A stretch of 64,000 nt of DNA from Flavobacterium sp. N2820 (GTDB lineage: Bacteria; Bacteroidota; Bacteroidia; Flavobacteriales; Flavobacteriaceae): NCBI RefSeq assembly GCF_025947285.1, contig NZ_CP110008.1, positions 1,441,001 to 1,505,000 of the forward strand. The letters run 5' to 3'. This document shows positions 1 to 8,855 of the stretch, in pieces (positions within the stretch are counted from its first letter, which is position 1; the number at the start of each line of letters is the position of its first letter). The position numbers and the translations under genes are program-made. The notes beneath the pieces were generated by a model that was not told where the DNA came from, ran no database searches, and worked only from the letters and a program-made list of their open reading frames with translations.

Positions 1-210
1 CAAAATAAGCGCTTTTTATTTTAAAAAAATTAAATTTTAAAACAACAACCCCAGTAAACACTGGAAAAAAAAATTGAAAATGTACAGAAAATCTGTAACT
101 GACTTGTAAAAAGAGTTCTTAAATTGCCATAAGAAAATCAAGCAAATGTTAAGCAAATAAAATTTCAAAAATAACTTCTTTGTAGACTTTAGGGGTAGAG
201 TTTGCAAATA
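1..210. other. AT-rich edge region, no gene seen
   Basis: I see no convincing gene here. Short open frames exist, but their composition is that of AT-rich noncoding DNA. Any gene to the left must end before the window. Confidence 0.5.
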
Positions 211-213
211 AAA

Positions 214-237
214 AATCCCAATCATTCGATTGGGATT
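214..237 (-). terminator. Terminator after carB
   Basis: A hairpin with stem AATCCCAATC and its complement encloses a short loop. On the minus strand it is followed by a T-rich run. It lies just past the carB stop codon. Confidence 0.75.
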
Positions 238-253
238 TTCTTATTTATAAGTA

Positions 254-3109
254 TTATTTGGTCAAGTACATTTTCCTTCTTGCATACAAATCATAGAATT
301 GATCATCTTTTAAATCGTCTATGAATAAGATACTTTCACCTGTTGATTTCATTTCTGGTCCTAATGCCTTATTTACATTTGGAAACTTACTAAAAGAAAA
401 AACAGGTTGTTTAATTGCATATCCTTTTAATTGCGGATTGAAAGTAAAATCAGTTACTTTATTATGACCCAACATTACTTTTGTTGCATAATTTACATAC
501 GGTTCGCCATACGCCTTTGCAATAAATGGAACGGTACGAGAAGCTCTTGGGTTGGCCTCAATAATATATACTGTATCATCTTTAATCGCAAACTGAATAT
601 TGATTAAACCTACAGTTTGTAATGCTCTAGCAATTTTTTCGGTGTGGTCTTTAATTTGTTGCATCACAAATTCACCCAAGTTAAACGGAGGCAATGTTGC
701 ATTACTATCGCCCGAATGCACACCACAAGGTTCAATGTGCTCCATAATTCCTATGATGTACACATTTCCATCAGCATCGCAAATTGCATCTGCTTCAGCT
801 TCTATGGCACCATCTAAATAATGGTCTAATAGTAATTTATTTCCAGGAATAGATTTTAATAAATCTATTACGTGTTCTTCTAATTCTTGTTTGTTAATTA
901 CAATCTTCATTCCTTGTCCACCCAACACATAGGAAGGACGAACCAATAATGGAAAATCTAATGTATCCGCTAATACAGAAGCTTCTTCTGCGCTTTCAGC
1001 AATTCCAAATTGAGGAAATGGAATCTTCAAATCAGTTAATAAATCTGAGAAACGACCTCTATCTTCGGCTAAATCTAAAGCGTCAAATGAAGTTCCTAAA
1101 ATTTTGATTCCGTATTTTGCTAATTTTTCTGCTAATTTTAAAGCCGTTTGTCCTCCTAACTGAACGATTACACCTTCTGGTTTTTCGTGTTGGATGATAT
1201 CGTAAATATGTTCCCAGAAAACAGGCTCGAAGTATAATTTATCTGCGGTATCAAAATCGGTTGAAACCGTTTCTGGATTACAGTTAATCATAATGGTTTC
1301 ATAACCACATTCTTTAGCCGCTAAAACGCCGTGAACACATGAATAATCAAACTCAATTCCTTGTCCAATTCGGTTAGGTCCCGAACCTAAAACCACTACT
1401 TTTTTCTTATCAGTAACGATACTTTCGTTGTGAACATATTTAGTTCCATCTGCTTTTTCAATTTCAGCTTCAAAAGTTGAGTAGAAATAAGGCGTTACCG
1501 CTTTAAATTCTGCCGCACAAGTATCTACTAATTTGTAAACACGTTTGATGTTTTGATCTTCACGTAATTTGTGTACTTGACTTTCCAAACACCCCATCAT
1601 GTGCGCAATTTGTCGGTCGCCATAGCCTTTTTGTTTTGCTTCTAAAAGCAATTCTCTTGGTAAAGTATCTACTTTGAAATTCGAAATTTCTCTTTCTAAA
1701 TGGAATAATTCTTCATATTGCTTTAAGAACCACATGTCAATTTTCGTAATCTCGTGAATTCTAGAAAGCGGAATTCCCATGGCAATGGCATCATAAATTA
1801 CAAAAACTCTATCCCAACTCGCAAAAGTCAGTTTTTCTATGATTTGTTCGTAATTTTTATATCCTTTTCCGTCTGCTCCTAATCCGTTACGTTTGATTTC
1901 AAGAGACTGCGTAGCCTTGTGAAGCGCTTCTTGAAACGAACGCCCAATTCCCATTACTTCTCCAACCGATTTCATTTGAAGTCCTAACGTTCTATCGGAA
2001 CCTTCAAATTTATCAAAGTTCCATCTTGGAATTTTTACGATTACATAATCTAAAGTTGGCTCAAATAAAGCCGAAGTAGATTTTGTAATTTGATTTTGTA
2101 ATTCATCTAAATTATAACCTAAAGCTAATTTTGTAGCAATTTTAGCAATTGGGTACCCCGTAGCTTTTGATGCTAATGCCGAAGAACGCGATACACGAGG
2201 ATTAATTTCAATCGCAACAATATCTTCTTTATCATCTGGTGAAACTGCGAATTGCACGTTACAACCTCCAGCAAAATTTCCGATAGAACGCATCATTAAA
2301 ATCGCCATATCACGCATTTTTTGGAACGTGGTATCAGATAAAGTCATTGCTGGCGCTACTGTAATCGAATCTCCCGTATGAATTCCCATTGGATCCATAT
2401 TTTCAATTGTACAGATAATAACTACGTTGTCATTACTATCGCGTAATAATTCCAACTCATATTCTTTCCAACCCATTAAAGCCTTGTCTATCAACACTTC
2501 GTGAATTGGAGATGCTTCTAAACCATAGGTTAAAGCTCCATCAAAATCTTCTTTTTTGTAAACAATTGCTGCTCCAGTTCCTCCTAATGTAAACGAAGGA
2601 CGAATTACCAATGGAAAACCAAATTCCTGAGCAATTTCTTTTCCTTGTAAGAAAGAGTTAGCCGTTTTAGCTGGTGCTTGCGGAATTCCGATTTTATTTA
2701 ATAAGTTTTTGAATTGCTCTCTATCTTCAGTTATATTAATAGCATTGATATCTACACCTATCAAGCGTACTCCAAAATCTTTCCAAATTCCTTTTTCATC
2801 CGCTTCAATACAAAGATTTAAAGCTGTCTGTCCTCCCATCGTTGGTAAAACAGCATCAATTTGTGGATGTGCTTTTAGGATTTCGATGATTGATTTAGTG
2901 GTAAGGGGTTTTAGGTAAACATGATCAGCCATTGATGGGTCGGTCATAATCGTTGCAGGATTAGAGTTAATTAAAATAACTTCAATTCCTTCTTCACGAA
3001 GTGAACGAGCCGATTGTGAACCTGCATAGTCAAATTCGCAAGCTTGACCAATAACGATAGGTCCTGATCCAATAATTAATACCGATTTGATTGTTGTGTC
3101 TTTAGGCAT
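254..3109 (-). CDS. carB: Carbamoyl-phosphate synthase large subunit
   Basis: Makes carbamoyl phosphate from bicarbonate, ammonia passed on by the glutaminase subunit CarA, and two ATP, for pyrimidine and arginine synthesis in the cytoplasm. Two homologous ATP-grasp halves are visible: the first opens with GSGPIVIGQACEFDYAG near residue 14 and the second with GSGPNRIGQGIEFDYS near residue 570. Each half has the matching loop (HTGDS, HSGDS). At 951 residues it is about 120 shorter than the E. coli enzyme and ends soon after the second ATP-grasp half, so the C-terminal allosteric domain appears missing or reduced. carA is not adjacent; the gene stands alone downstream of rpmH and has its own terminator. 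The identification is certain; the loss of allostery is inferred from length. Confidence 0.97.
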   Translation of the reverse strand: MPKDTTIKSVLIIGSGPIVIGQACEFDYAGSQSARSLREEGIEVILINSNPATIMTDPSMADHVYLKPLTTKSIIEILKAHPQIDAVLPTMGGQTALNLCIEADEKGIWKDFGVRLIGVDINAINITEDREQFKNLLNKIGIPQAPAKTANSFLQGKEIAQEFGFPLVIRPSFTLGGTGAAIVYKKEDFDGALTYGLEASPIHEVLIDKALMGWKEYELELLRDSNDNVVIICTIENMDPMGIHTGDSITVAPAMTLSDTTFQKMRDMAILMMRSIGNFAGGCNVQFAVSPDDKEDIVAIEINPRVSRSSALASKATGYPIAKIATKLALGYNLDELQNQITKSTSALFEPTLDYVIVKIPRWNFDKFEGSDRTLGLQMKSVGEVMGIGRSFQEALHKATQSLEIKRNGLGADGKGYKNYEQIIEKLTFASWDRVFVIYDAIAMGIPLSRIHEITKIDMWFLKQYEELFHLEREISNFKVDTLPRELLLEAKQKGYGDRQIAHMMGCLESQVHKLREDQNIKRVYKLVDTCAAEFKAVTPYFYSTFEAEIEKADGTKYVHNESIVTDKKKVVVLGSGPNRIGQGIEFDYSCVHGVLAAKECGYETIMINCNPETVSTDFDTADKLYFEPVFWEHIYDIIQHEKPEGVIVQLGGQTALKLAEKLAKYGIKILGTSFDALDLAEDRGRFSDLLTDLKIPFPQFGIAESAEEASVLADTLDFPLLVRPSYVLGGQGMKIVINKQELEEHVIDLLKSIPGNKLLLDHYLDGAIEAEADAICDADGNVYIIGIMEHIEPCGVHSGDSNATLPPFNLGEFVMQQIKDHTEKIARALQTVGLINIQFAIKDDTVYIIEANPRASRTVPFIAKAYGEPYVNYATKVMLGHNKVTDFTFNPQLKGYAIKQPVFSFSKFPNVNKALGPEMKSTGESILFIDDLKDDQFYDLYARRKMYLTK

Positions 3110-3230
3110 TGTGTGTTGTTTTGCAGTTTATTGTTGTAGTTTTATAGGGTATAAAATTACTAAAGTTAAAGGGGGTTTGTATTATGATTCACCTCAAACT
3201 TATTCAAATTTTATAAACAGTTTAAAAAAA

Positions 3231-3256
3231 AGCCGCTACTAATAAAAGTAACGGCT
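3231..3256 (-). terminator. Terminator after rpmH
   Basis: An imperfect hairpin AGCCG-TACT with its complement around a TAATAAA loop, followed on the minus strand by a run of T. It sits 25 bp past the rpmH stop, separating rpmH from carB. Confidence 0.65.
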
Positions 3257-3280
3257 GATATATTGTTTTAAGCTAAAACA

Positions 3281-3442
3281 TTATTTTTTGTGTCTTGGTT
3301 CGCAAGAAACAGTTAACTTATGTCTTCCTTTAGCTCTTCTACGAGCAAGCACTTTTCTTCCATTAGCAGAAGCCATTCTATCCATGAAACCGTGCTTATT
3401 TCTTCTTTTTCTTTTTGATGGTTGAAACGTTCTCTTACTCAT
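3281..3442 (-). CDS. rpmH: 50S ribosomal protein L34
   Basis: A small, very basic ribosomal large-subunit protein. It starts [19 protein letters not shown] and continues with the hallmark [22 protein letters not shown], then a short Bacteroidetes-type tail ending CEPRHKK; 53 residues in all. It is a single-gene unit with a good promoter (TATATTTG, 3517-3524) and a terminator (3231-3256). L34 is often near dnaA or rnpA in other phyla, but neither is here. Confidence 0.97.
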   Translation of the reverse strand: MSKRTFQPSKRKRRNKHGFMDRMASANGRKVLARRRAKGRHKLTVSCEPRHKK

Positions 3443-3516
3443 TGTAGTATCTTTTAAAATCTATAAATAAAAATCTTTTTTAAAACTCATAGGTTTCCTG
3501 TCCTGAAAACCGAGTG

Positions 3517-3524
3517 CAAATATA
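3517..3524 (-). promoter_or_regulatory. Bacteroidetes -7 promoter box for rpmH
   Basis: TATATTTG on the minus strand matches TAnnTTTG exactly. A TTG about 20 bp upstream (near 3546) can serve as the -33 element. It lies about 75 bp before the rpmH start. Confidence 0.65.
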
Positions 3525-3580
3525 CAAAGACTTTTTTCATTCGCAAGTACTTTTTTAAAAATATTTTTAATTGATTTTAT

Positions 3581-3588
3581 TACCTTTG
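3581..3588 (+). promoter_or_regulatory. Bacteroidetes -7 promoter box
   Basis: TACCTTTG matches TAnnTTTG and sits 21 bp before the ATG at 3610. It also decides the start of the next gene: an in-frame ATG at 3571 lies upstream of this box and would not be transcribed from it. Confidence 0.6.
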
Positions 3589-3609
3589 CATCAAACAAAA
3601 AATAACAAT

Positions 3610-4125
3610 ATGTTTCACAAAAATATCAAATTAGTTTTAGCTGCGTTAATTATTGCTTTCGGAATTTATCAGTTTACTGAAAGTAACATTGGAAATGGAA
3701 TTTTCTTATTATTGCTTTCTACCATTTTTATTTTCTTATATTTCAAAAACGAATTCATTTTACTAGCTTTTTTAAAATTAAGAAAGCAAGATTTTCCTGG
3801 TGCACAAAAATGGTTATCCTATATTAAAAATCCTGAAGCTGCTTTGGTAAAAAAACAACAAGGTTATTTTAATTACTTACACGGCTTAATGGTTTCCCAA
3901 ACCAACTTAAACGAAGCTGAAAAATATTTCAAAAAAGCAATCGCTCTAGGATTGTCTATGGATCAAGATTTAGCTCTAGCAAAATTACAATTAGCGGGAA
4001 TTGCTATGACACGTAGAAGAAAAATTGAAGCAACTAACTTATTGAATGAAGCTAAGAAATTAGACAAACAAAATATGCTAAAAGATCAGATTAAAATGAT
4101 GAAAGATCAAATGAAAAAAATGTAA
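3610..4125 (+). CDS. Membrane protein with C-terminal TPR-like helices
   Basis: A 171-residue protein of unknown function, found as a conserved type in Flavobacteria. The first 60 residues form two membrane segments (LVLAALIIAFGIYQF and GIFLLLLSTIFIFLYF). The remainder is helical with tetratricopeptide-like pairs, including a segment LNEAEKYFKKAIALGL, so it probably exposes a protein-binding surface in the cytoplasm. It ends in a very basic, Met-rich tail. I chose the start at 3610 because the promoter box lies between it and the earlier in-frame ATG. A strong terminator follows. Confidence 0.75.
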   Translation: MFHKNIKLVLAALIIAFGIYQFTESNIGNGIFLLLLSTIFIFLYFKNEFILLAFLKLRKQDFPGAQKWLSYIKNPEAALVKKQQGYFNYLHGLMVSQTNLNEAEKYFKKAIALGLSMDQDLALAKLQLAGIAMTRRRKIEATNLLNEAKKLDKQNMLKDQIKMMKDQMKKM

Positions 4126-4146
4126 CTATTTCATTTTCAATACACA

Positions 4147-4168
4147 AAAGCACCTTTCGAGGTGCTTT
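4147..4168 (+). terminator. Terminator after the TPR membrane gene
   Basis: Perfect 9-bp stem AAAGCACCT with its complement, TTCG tetraloop, then a T run. Confidence 0.85.
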
Positions 4169-4264
4169 TTTTGTTAGTTTAACGAGTTTTTTGTGTTTTT
4201 TACCGAGTTTTTTACAGCTAATCAATTAGATTTCATAGCTTTATGTGTATAAAACAAGTAGGTT

Positions 4265-4963
4265 ATGAAACAGTTTTACTTGTATTTTTTTATTTTCTTT
4301 TATTCGTTTAGTTCATTTGCGAACAAAGATTCTATTGTTTCATTCTCAACGGCTGTTAAAAAAAATATTAAACAATATATAAGTTACAGCAATAAAGCCT
4401 ATTCAAAAAAAGATTACATAAAAGCTACTTATTTATATGATTCATTGGTTTCTAATACATTAGTAGGAACACAATTTGATGATTTTTCGTTTAAAAGAAT
4501 TGGGAAAAAGAAATTACAATTGAGTTCGATTAAAATTCCTACCTTAATTTTTACTTATGCCTCTTGGTGTGTGATTGAAAAAGGAGAAATTCCGGCATTG
4601 AATAAAATGGCACAAGATTATAAAGGTAGAATTAAAATTGTTGTTATTTTTTGGGATAAGAAACAAAACATGAAAAAGATAGCTCGAAAATTTAATAGTC
4701 AAATTGAAGTTTGCTATGCACATGAAAGTTATTCAAAAGATCAAGTAGTCATAAAATTATTAAAAAAGACTCTTGGATTTCCTACTTCCTATTATTTAGA
4801 TGCTTCAAGAACCGTAGTTTCAATTAAAAAAAGAAGTTCAAAACCATTGTATAAAATAGATTTTAAAACTTCGTTAGATAATTGTTTAACGGCATTAAAT
4901 ACTGATATAAATTCGTTATTAGTTGCCAATAGTTTAAACGAAACAAGATTAGCAACGCATTAA
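4265..4963 (+). CDS. Exported thioredoxin-fold protein lacking the CxxC pair
   Basis: A 232-residue protein with a cleavable signal peptide (hydrophobic residues 3-19, then ANKD). Residues 75-190 look like a TlpA/AhpC-type thioredoxin fold: DDFSFKRIGKK resembles the usual DFsL start, a strand TLIFTYASWC is followed by a helix, and GFPTSYYLD matches the cis-proline region. The usual WCxPC active site reads WCVIEKGEIP, so only one cysteine remains and disulfide exchange by the normal two-cysteine mechanism is unlikely. It may be a structural or one-cysteine relative. Function unknown. It is a monocistron, converging with the TauE-like gene. Confidence 0.7.
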   Translation: MKQFYLYFFIFFYSFSSFANKDSIVSFSTAVKKNIKQYISYSNKAYSKKDYIKATYLYDSLVSNTLVGTQFDDFSFKRIGKKKLQLSSIKIPTLIFTYASWCVIEKGEIPALNKMAQDYKGRIKIVVIFWDKKQNMKKIARKFNSQIEVCYAHESYSKDQVVIKLLKKTLGFPTSYYLDASRTVVSIKKRSSKPLYKIDFKTSLDNCLTALNTDINSLLVANSLNETRLATH

Positions 4964-4978
4964 TAATTTTATTTTCTT

Positions 4979-5064
4979 CCACATAGAAAACAGTTTGAGA
5001 GACGATTATAATGTTTTCATGGTCTCAACTCCTTTAATTACAATACAACTGACTTTCTATGTGG
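4979..5064 (+). other. Nested long inverted repeat, probable terminator or structured RNA
   Basis: The outer arms CCACATAGAAA (4979-4989) and TTTCTATGTGG (5054-5064) are perfectly complementary. Inside them CAGTT pairs with AACTG and TTGAGA with TCTCAA, giving three stacked stems over 86 nt. A T-rich run follows on the plus strand. It lies between two convergent genes. It probably ends the upstream transcript, but it is far larger than the simple terminators nearby. Confidence 0.55.
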
Positions 5065-5069
5065 ATTTT

Positions 5070-5438
5070 TTATTTTTCCAAAAGCATTTTTCCAGCAATC
5101 AAAAGCAAGATAACACCAAATATTTTCTTTAACATTCTTTGATCTAATCCTATGGCAATTTTACTTCCGAAATAACCGCCAATAACAAAAAATACTGCGA
5201 TTATAGCCGCATACCGCCAATCTATATATCCTTCTTTGTAGTAACTATAAACCGCGACTGCTGTAACTGGAACAACCAAAACTGCTAAACTAGTTCCTTG
5301 TGCTTGGTGCTGAGAAAATCCTAATAGTAAAACCAGCAACGGAACCATAATTACGCCACCTCCTACTCCAACTAACCCACTTAGAATTCCAGCTAAAATT
5401 CCAATTAAGACTAATGACAATATGATTTGAATGCTCAT
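5070..5438 (-). CDS. Half-length TauE/SafE-type membrane permease
   Basis: A 122-residue integral membrane protein of the sulfite exporter TauE/SafE (DUF81) family. The N-terminus carries the family signature LVGVGGGVIMVPLL, then hydrophobic segments at about 45-62, 72-92 and 100-118. Full members have about 250 residues with two such repeats, as in the copy at 34410-35177; this has only one, so it probably works as a dimer. I chose the ATG at 5438 (MSIQIIL); an earlier in-frame ATG would overlap the upstream transglycosylase by 38 bp and adds a polar, non-conserved segment. The substrate is unknown. Confidence 0.75.
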   Translation of the reverse strand: MSIQIILSLVLIGILAGILSGLVGVGGGVIMVPLLVLLLGFSQHQAQGTSLAVLVVPVTAVAVYSYYKEGYIDWRYAAIIAVFFVIGGYFGSKIAIGLDQRMLKKIFGVILLLIAGKMLLEK

Positions 5439-5448
5439 TGGCCGTTTA

Positions 5449-6339
5449 TTATTTGTTATATCCTGAAGTTGGGATTTCGATTTCATATTTTTTACCTGAA
5501 GTATTGGTTAGTTTTTTATCTCTTAACCAAGGGTTGTGAATTTTTAAAATCTTATAGTTCACGCCTTGTGATTTTGCAAATTGCGCCAAATCGGTAATAC
5601 TACTGTCGATTACTAATTTGCGCGTGGGAATATTGTAATACAAAGCTTCTTTTGGAATTGAAAATCCATATTTTTCAGAATTTTTCATAATTTCTTTCAA
5701 TGCTAAAATTCGGAAAACATAACGCGACGTTTCTTCGGTGAGTAATAAATCGTAATAATCATCAACATGTTGCTCTTTCATTTTATTACTAATCCCTGCC
5801 ATTCCACCATTATAAGAAGCGGCAGCTAATGTCCAAGAACCAAATTTTTCTTTAGCAACTAATAAATACTTACAAGCGGCTTCGGTTGATTTTTCTAAAT
5901 GATAACGTTCGTCTACTTCATCGCTCACTTCCATTCCTTTTTCTTTTGCAGTTGCTGGCATAAATTGCCAAACACCTCTTGCTCCAGCTGGTGAAACTGC
6001 GTTAACCAAACTACTTTCAATTACTGCCAAATATTTAAAATCATCTGGAACTCCATATTTTGCCAAAATGGGTTCAATAATAGGAAAAACTTTATTCGCA
6101 CGTTTGATAACCAAAGTGGTATTTGTGTGATAATTCATATTGGTAATCATTTCTTTATCCAAGCGCTCCTGAACATCTGCAATAAATGTTGGCACATCTT
6201 CTCCCGAAAAATCCATTTTCAAATTATATCCAACAGGAGAAAATTTTGCTTTATCTGCAACTACCCCATAAATTAAGAAACTTGCCAATAAAGCAACCAT
6301 TCCTAAAATTACTCCTTTCTTCGTTATATACTTTTTCAT
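5449..6339 (-). CDS. Membrane-anchored lytic transglycosylase (SLT family)
   Basis: Cleaves the MurNAc-GlcNAc bond of peptidoglycan to give anhydro-muropeptides. A single N-terminal membrane segment (residues 9-27) is followed by the soluble lysozyme-like fold at about 90-220. Visible motifs are the catalytic glutamate in AVIESSL (E108), AGARGVWQFMP, and AAASYNGG, all in SLT-family order as in MltD. The C-terminal 50 residues may be a cell-wall-binding remnant rather than full LysM repeats. The start overlaps the upstream hydrolase gene by 4 nt (ATGA), so the two are co-translated. Confidence 0.9.
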   Translation of the reverse strand: MKKYITKKGVILGMVALLASFLIYGVVADKAKFSPVGYNLKMDFSGEDVPTFIADVQERLDKEMITNMNYHTNTTLVIKRANKVFPIIEPILAKYGVPDDFKYLAVIESSLVNAVSPAGARGVWQFMPATAKEKGMEVSDEVDERYHLEKSTEAACKYLLVAKEKFGSWTLAAASYNGGMAGISNKMKEQHVDDYYDLLLTEETSRYVFRILALKEIMKNSEKYGFSIPKEALYYNIPTRKLVIDSSITDLAQFAKSQGVNYKILKIHNPWLRDKKLTNTSGKKYEIEIPTSGYNK

Positions 6340-7004
6340 TGTATTTCGTTTAAAATTAATTTGGGTAAATTTTCATTTAACCACTTAAATTTGTTAATAA
6401 TCATTATGTGCGTTCCGCCTTTAATCACAATACTATTTTGAATGTGTTTTATTGGAAAAACTTCATCAGCATCACCATGAATATGAACTACATTAGCATC
6501 GGCTTTTTTTTGCGACCAAGTCAATACGTTTTCAATAGCCCAATCTAAATATTTTTTATCTCTTACCGATAAATATTTTTCATAAAGTTTTAATCTTTTT
6601 GCAACTATGTTGTTACCAAAAGCATATTTGACTAATAATTCAATATTTGACAATAACTGTGTTGGCAATAATTTATATGCTTTTGTCATTCCAGCTATTT
6701 TTAATCTAGGTGGAAACTCTTCATTTGATTTAACGCTTGAAATAATAATAACTTTTCGCGTTTTAATGAGTTTTGCCATTTCTTGCACCAAAATCCCTCC
6801 AAAAGAAACACCAATCAAAACTGGATTTTCCTGGGAAATTTTTTCTGTCATTCGAAGTGCATAACTTTCGATACTTTCTTTATCATTGGGCAAAAACCAT
6901 TCCAAAAAATACATTTCAAATTGATCTTTTGGCAAAGCAATATTTTCAAAAATAGTTGAACTTGCCGCTAAACCTGGCATAAAATAAATTGGAATCTTAC
7001 TCAT
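6336..7004 (-). CDS. Alpha/beta hydrolase
   Basis: A 222-residue cytoplasmic alpha/beta-hydrolase. The N-terminal strand leads to FMPGLAASS (oxyanion loop), the nucleophile elbow is GVSFGG (Ser67), a late acidic loop is HGDADEVFP, and the last motif GGTHIMI supplies the histidine. All three triad positions are present, so it is probably an active esterase or thioesterase; the substrate cannot be told from sequence. First gene of a minus-strand run with the lytic transglycosylase and the TauE-like permease. Confidence 0.82.
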   Translation of the reverse strand: MSKIPIYFMPGLAASSTIFENIALPKDQFEMYFLEWFLPNDKESIESYALRMTEKISQENPVLIGVSFGGILVQEMAKLIKTRKVIIISSVKSNEEFPPRLKIAGMTKAYKLLPTQLLSNIELLVKYAFGNNIVAKRLKLYEKYLSVRDKKYLDWAIENVLTWSQKKADANVVHIHGDADEVFPIKHIQNSIVIKGGTHIMIINKFKWLNENLPKLILNEIQ

Positions 7005-7055
7005 GGTTACAATATGGAAAAAGTTTTGTAAATTTGCACTCTAATTGAAGTTATC

Positions 7056-7337
7056 ATGGAAATCAAAGATAATGAACTTTTAAGACAATTTGAAATAATA
7101 ACCCCTACAGGTTTAGTTGCAATTGAATATTCCATTCAAGAACGAAAATTGTTTTTAACGAAATTTTGCGCCAATACAAACGAGGACGAAGAGTTACACA
7201 ACGAATTTATAATCAATGTGCTTGGCATTGCTGAAGAACGAAAATTAAAAGTAGTTCCTACACATGCTAAATTTATAAGTTTCTTTAGAAAAAACAGGAG
7301 ATATAGAGAACTTTTGCCTCCAGGAATTATGATTTAA
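7056..7337 (+). CDS. GNAT-like N-acetyltransferase, short YjdJ/COG2388 type
   Basis: A 93-residue protein matching the small GNAT family, in which a compact acetyltransferase fold lacks much of the usual N-terminal part. The C-terminal portion ERKLKVVPTHAKFISFFRKN is the family hallmark, corresponding to the usual helix-strand region before the final tail. It is divergent from the hydrolase gene and converges on mtaB. The acceptor is unknown. Confidence 0.75.
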   Translation: MEIKDNELLRQFEIITPTGLVAIEYSIQERKLFLTKFCANTNEDEELHNEFIINVLGIAEERKLKVVPTHAKFISFFRKNRRYRELLPPGIMI

Positions 7338-7376
7338 ATCCTAAAAAAGCCAATATAAAATTCCAAATTCCACTGA

Positions 7377-8720
7377 TTAATCTATTGGAATTTGGAATTT
7401 TTCATTTTGGAATTGTAACCTTACACTTCCATCTTCGTCAATTTTTGTTAATTCTATATTGTGCAAAGAATTTACCAATTCTGGGTTCCATGGTGTTTTT
7501 ACTTTTACATAATTTTCGGTAAAACCATGAATGTAGCCTTCTTTATTTTCACTTTCAAATAAAACTGTTCTCTTGCTACCAATTTGGCTTTCATAAAACG
7601 CTCTTCTTTTCTTTACAGAAAGTCCACGAAGCATTTTACTTCTTTTTGAACGCACATTGGCTGGCACTACTCCATCCATTGCTACTGCTTCTGTATTATC
7701 TCTTTCCGAATAAGTAAATACATGTAAATAAGAAATATCTAAATCATTTAAAAAATGGTAGGTATCTAAAAAATGCTCATCTGTTTCACCTGGAAAGCCT
7801 ACAATAACATCAACTCCAATACAAGCATGTGGCATTACTTCACGAATTTTTGCGACACGTTCAGTATATACTTCACGTTGATAACGGCGTTTCATTTTTT
7901 TTAAAATTTCGTTTGAACCTGATTGCAATGGAATATGAAAATGTGGCACGAATGTTCGACTTTTAGAAACAAAATCGATAGTTTCGTTTTTTAACAGATT
8001 TGGCTCGATGGAAGAAATTCGTAATCGTTCGATACCTTCAACTTCGTCAAGTGCTTTTACTAAATCTAAAAAAGTGTGTTCGTGTTTTTTATTTCCGAAT
8101 TCGCCTTTTCCATAATCTCCGATATTTACACCTGTTAACACAATTTCTTTAATCCCTTGTTGAGAAATTTCGGAAGCATTTTTTAATACATTTTCCAATG
8201 CATCACTTCGAGAAATTCCTCTCGCTAATGGAATTGTGCAATATGTACATTTGTAATCGCAACCATCTTGCACTTTTAAAAATGCACGAGTTCTATCGCC
8301 AATCGAATAACTTCCTACGTAAAAATCGGCTTCTTCGATTTCGCATGAATGCACTTCACCCATGTCGTTTTTAGACAAATCATTAATGTAATCGGTGATT
8401 TTGAATTTTTCTGTTGCGCCTAAAACCAAGTCCACACCGTCAACTGCTGCTAATTCTTCTGGCTTTAATTGGGCATAACAACCAACAGCTGCAACAAATG
8501 CTTTATTGTTAAGCTTCATTGCTTTTTTTACAATCTGTTTAAATTGTTTATCGGCATTATCAGTAACCGAACATGTATTGATTACATAGATATCTGCAAT
8601 TTCTTCAAAATCAACACGTTCAAATCCTTCATTTTGAAAATCACGTGCAATAGTAGATGTTTCTGAGAAGTTCAATTTGCATCCTAAAGTATAAAATGCG
8701 ACTTTTTTCTTGTTTTCCAT
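7377..8720 (-). CDS. mtaB: tRNA t6A37 methylthiotransferase MtaB
   Basis: Radical-SAM enzyme that adds a methylthio group to t6A37 of tRNAs reading ANN codons. The N-terminal UPF0004 domain has its three cluster cysteines in TLGCKLNFSE, VINTCSVTD and AVGCYAQ. The radical-SAM cluster CDYKCTYCTIPLARG lies near residue 155, and a C-terminal TRAM-like domain contributes to tRNA binding. The order and the CKLN motif favour MtaB over MiaB or RimO. 447 residues is normal. Single gene. Confidence 0.95.
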   Translation of the reverse strand: MENKKKVAFYTLGCKLNFSETSTIARDFQNEGFERVDFEEIADIYVINTCSVTDNADKQFKQIVKKAMKLNNKAFVAAVGCYAQLKPEELAAVDGVDLVLGATEKFKITDYINDLSKNDMGEVHSCEIEEADFYVGSYSIGDRTRAFLKVQDGCDYKCTYCTIPLARGISRSDALENVLKNASEISQQGIKEIVLTGVNIGDYGKGEFGNKKHEHTFLDLVKALDEVEGIERLRISSIEPNLLKNETIDFVSKSRTFVPHFHIPLQSGSNEILKKMKRRYQREVYTERVAKIREVMPHACIGVDVIVGFPGETDEHFLDTYHFLNDLDISYLHVFTYSERDNTEAVAMDGVVPANVRSKRSKMLRGLSVKKRRAFYESQIGSKRTVLFESENKEGYIHGFTENYVKVKTPWNPELVNSLHNIELTKIDEDGSVRLQFQNEKFQIPID

Positions 8721-8824
8721 AAATAAAACTCAATTGATGAAATCGTTGTCAAAAAATTGAGTCTGCAAATTTAAAAACAAAATTTTGTTTATGAGTGATT
8801 TAAGATGCTAAAAAACAGAAAAAT

Positions 8825-8855
8825 AAAAAGACCTAATGAAAATTAGGCCTTTTTT
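8825..8855 (-). terminator. Terminator of the second hairpin unit
   Basis: Stem AGGCCTAA/TTAGGTCT with one G-T pair, then a run of T on the minus strand. Confidence 0.6.

Noticed and set aside
37..225. 62-residue reading frame on the minus strand
   Set aside because: AT-rich, low-complexity residues, overlaps the carB terminator hairpin; no recognisable feature.
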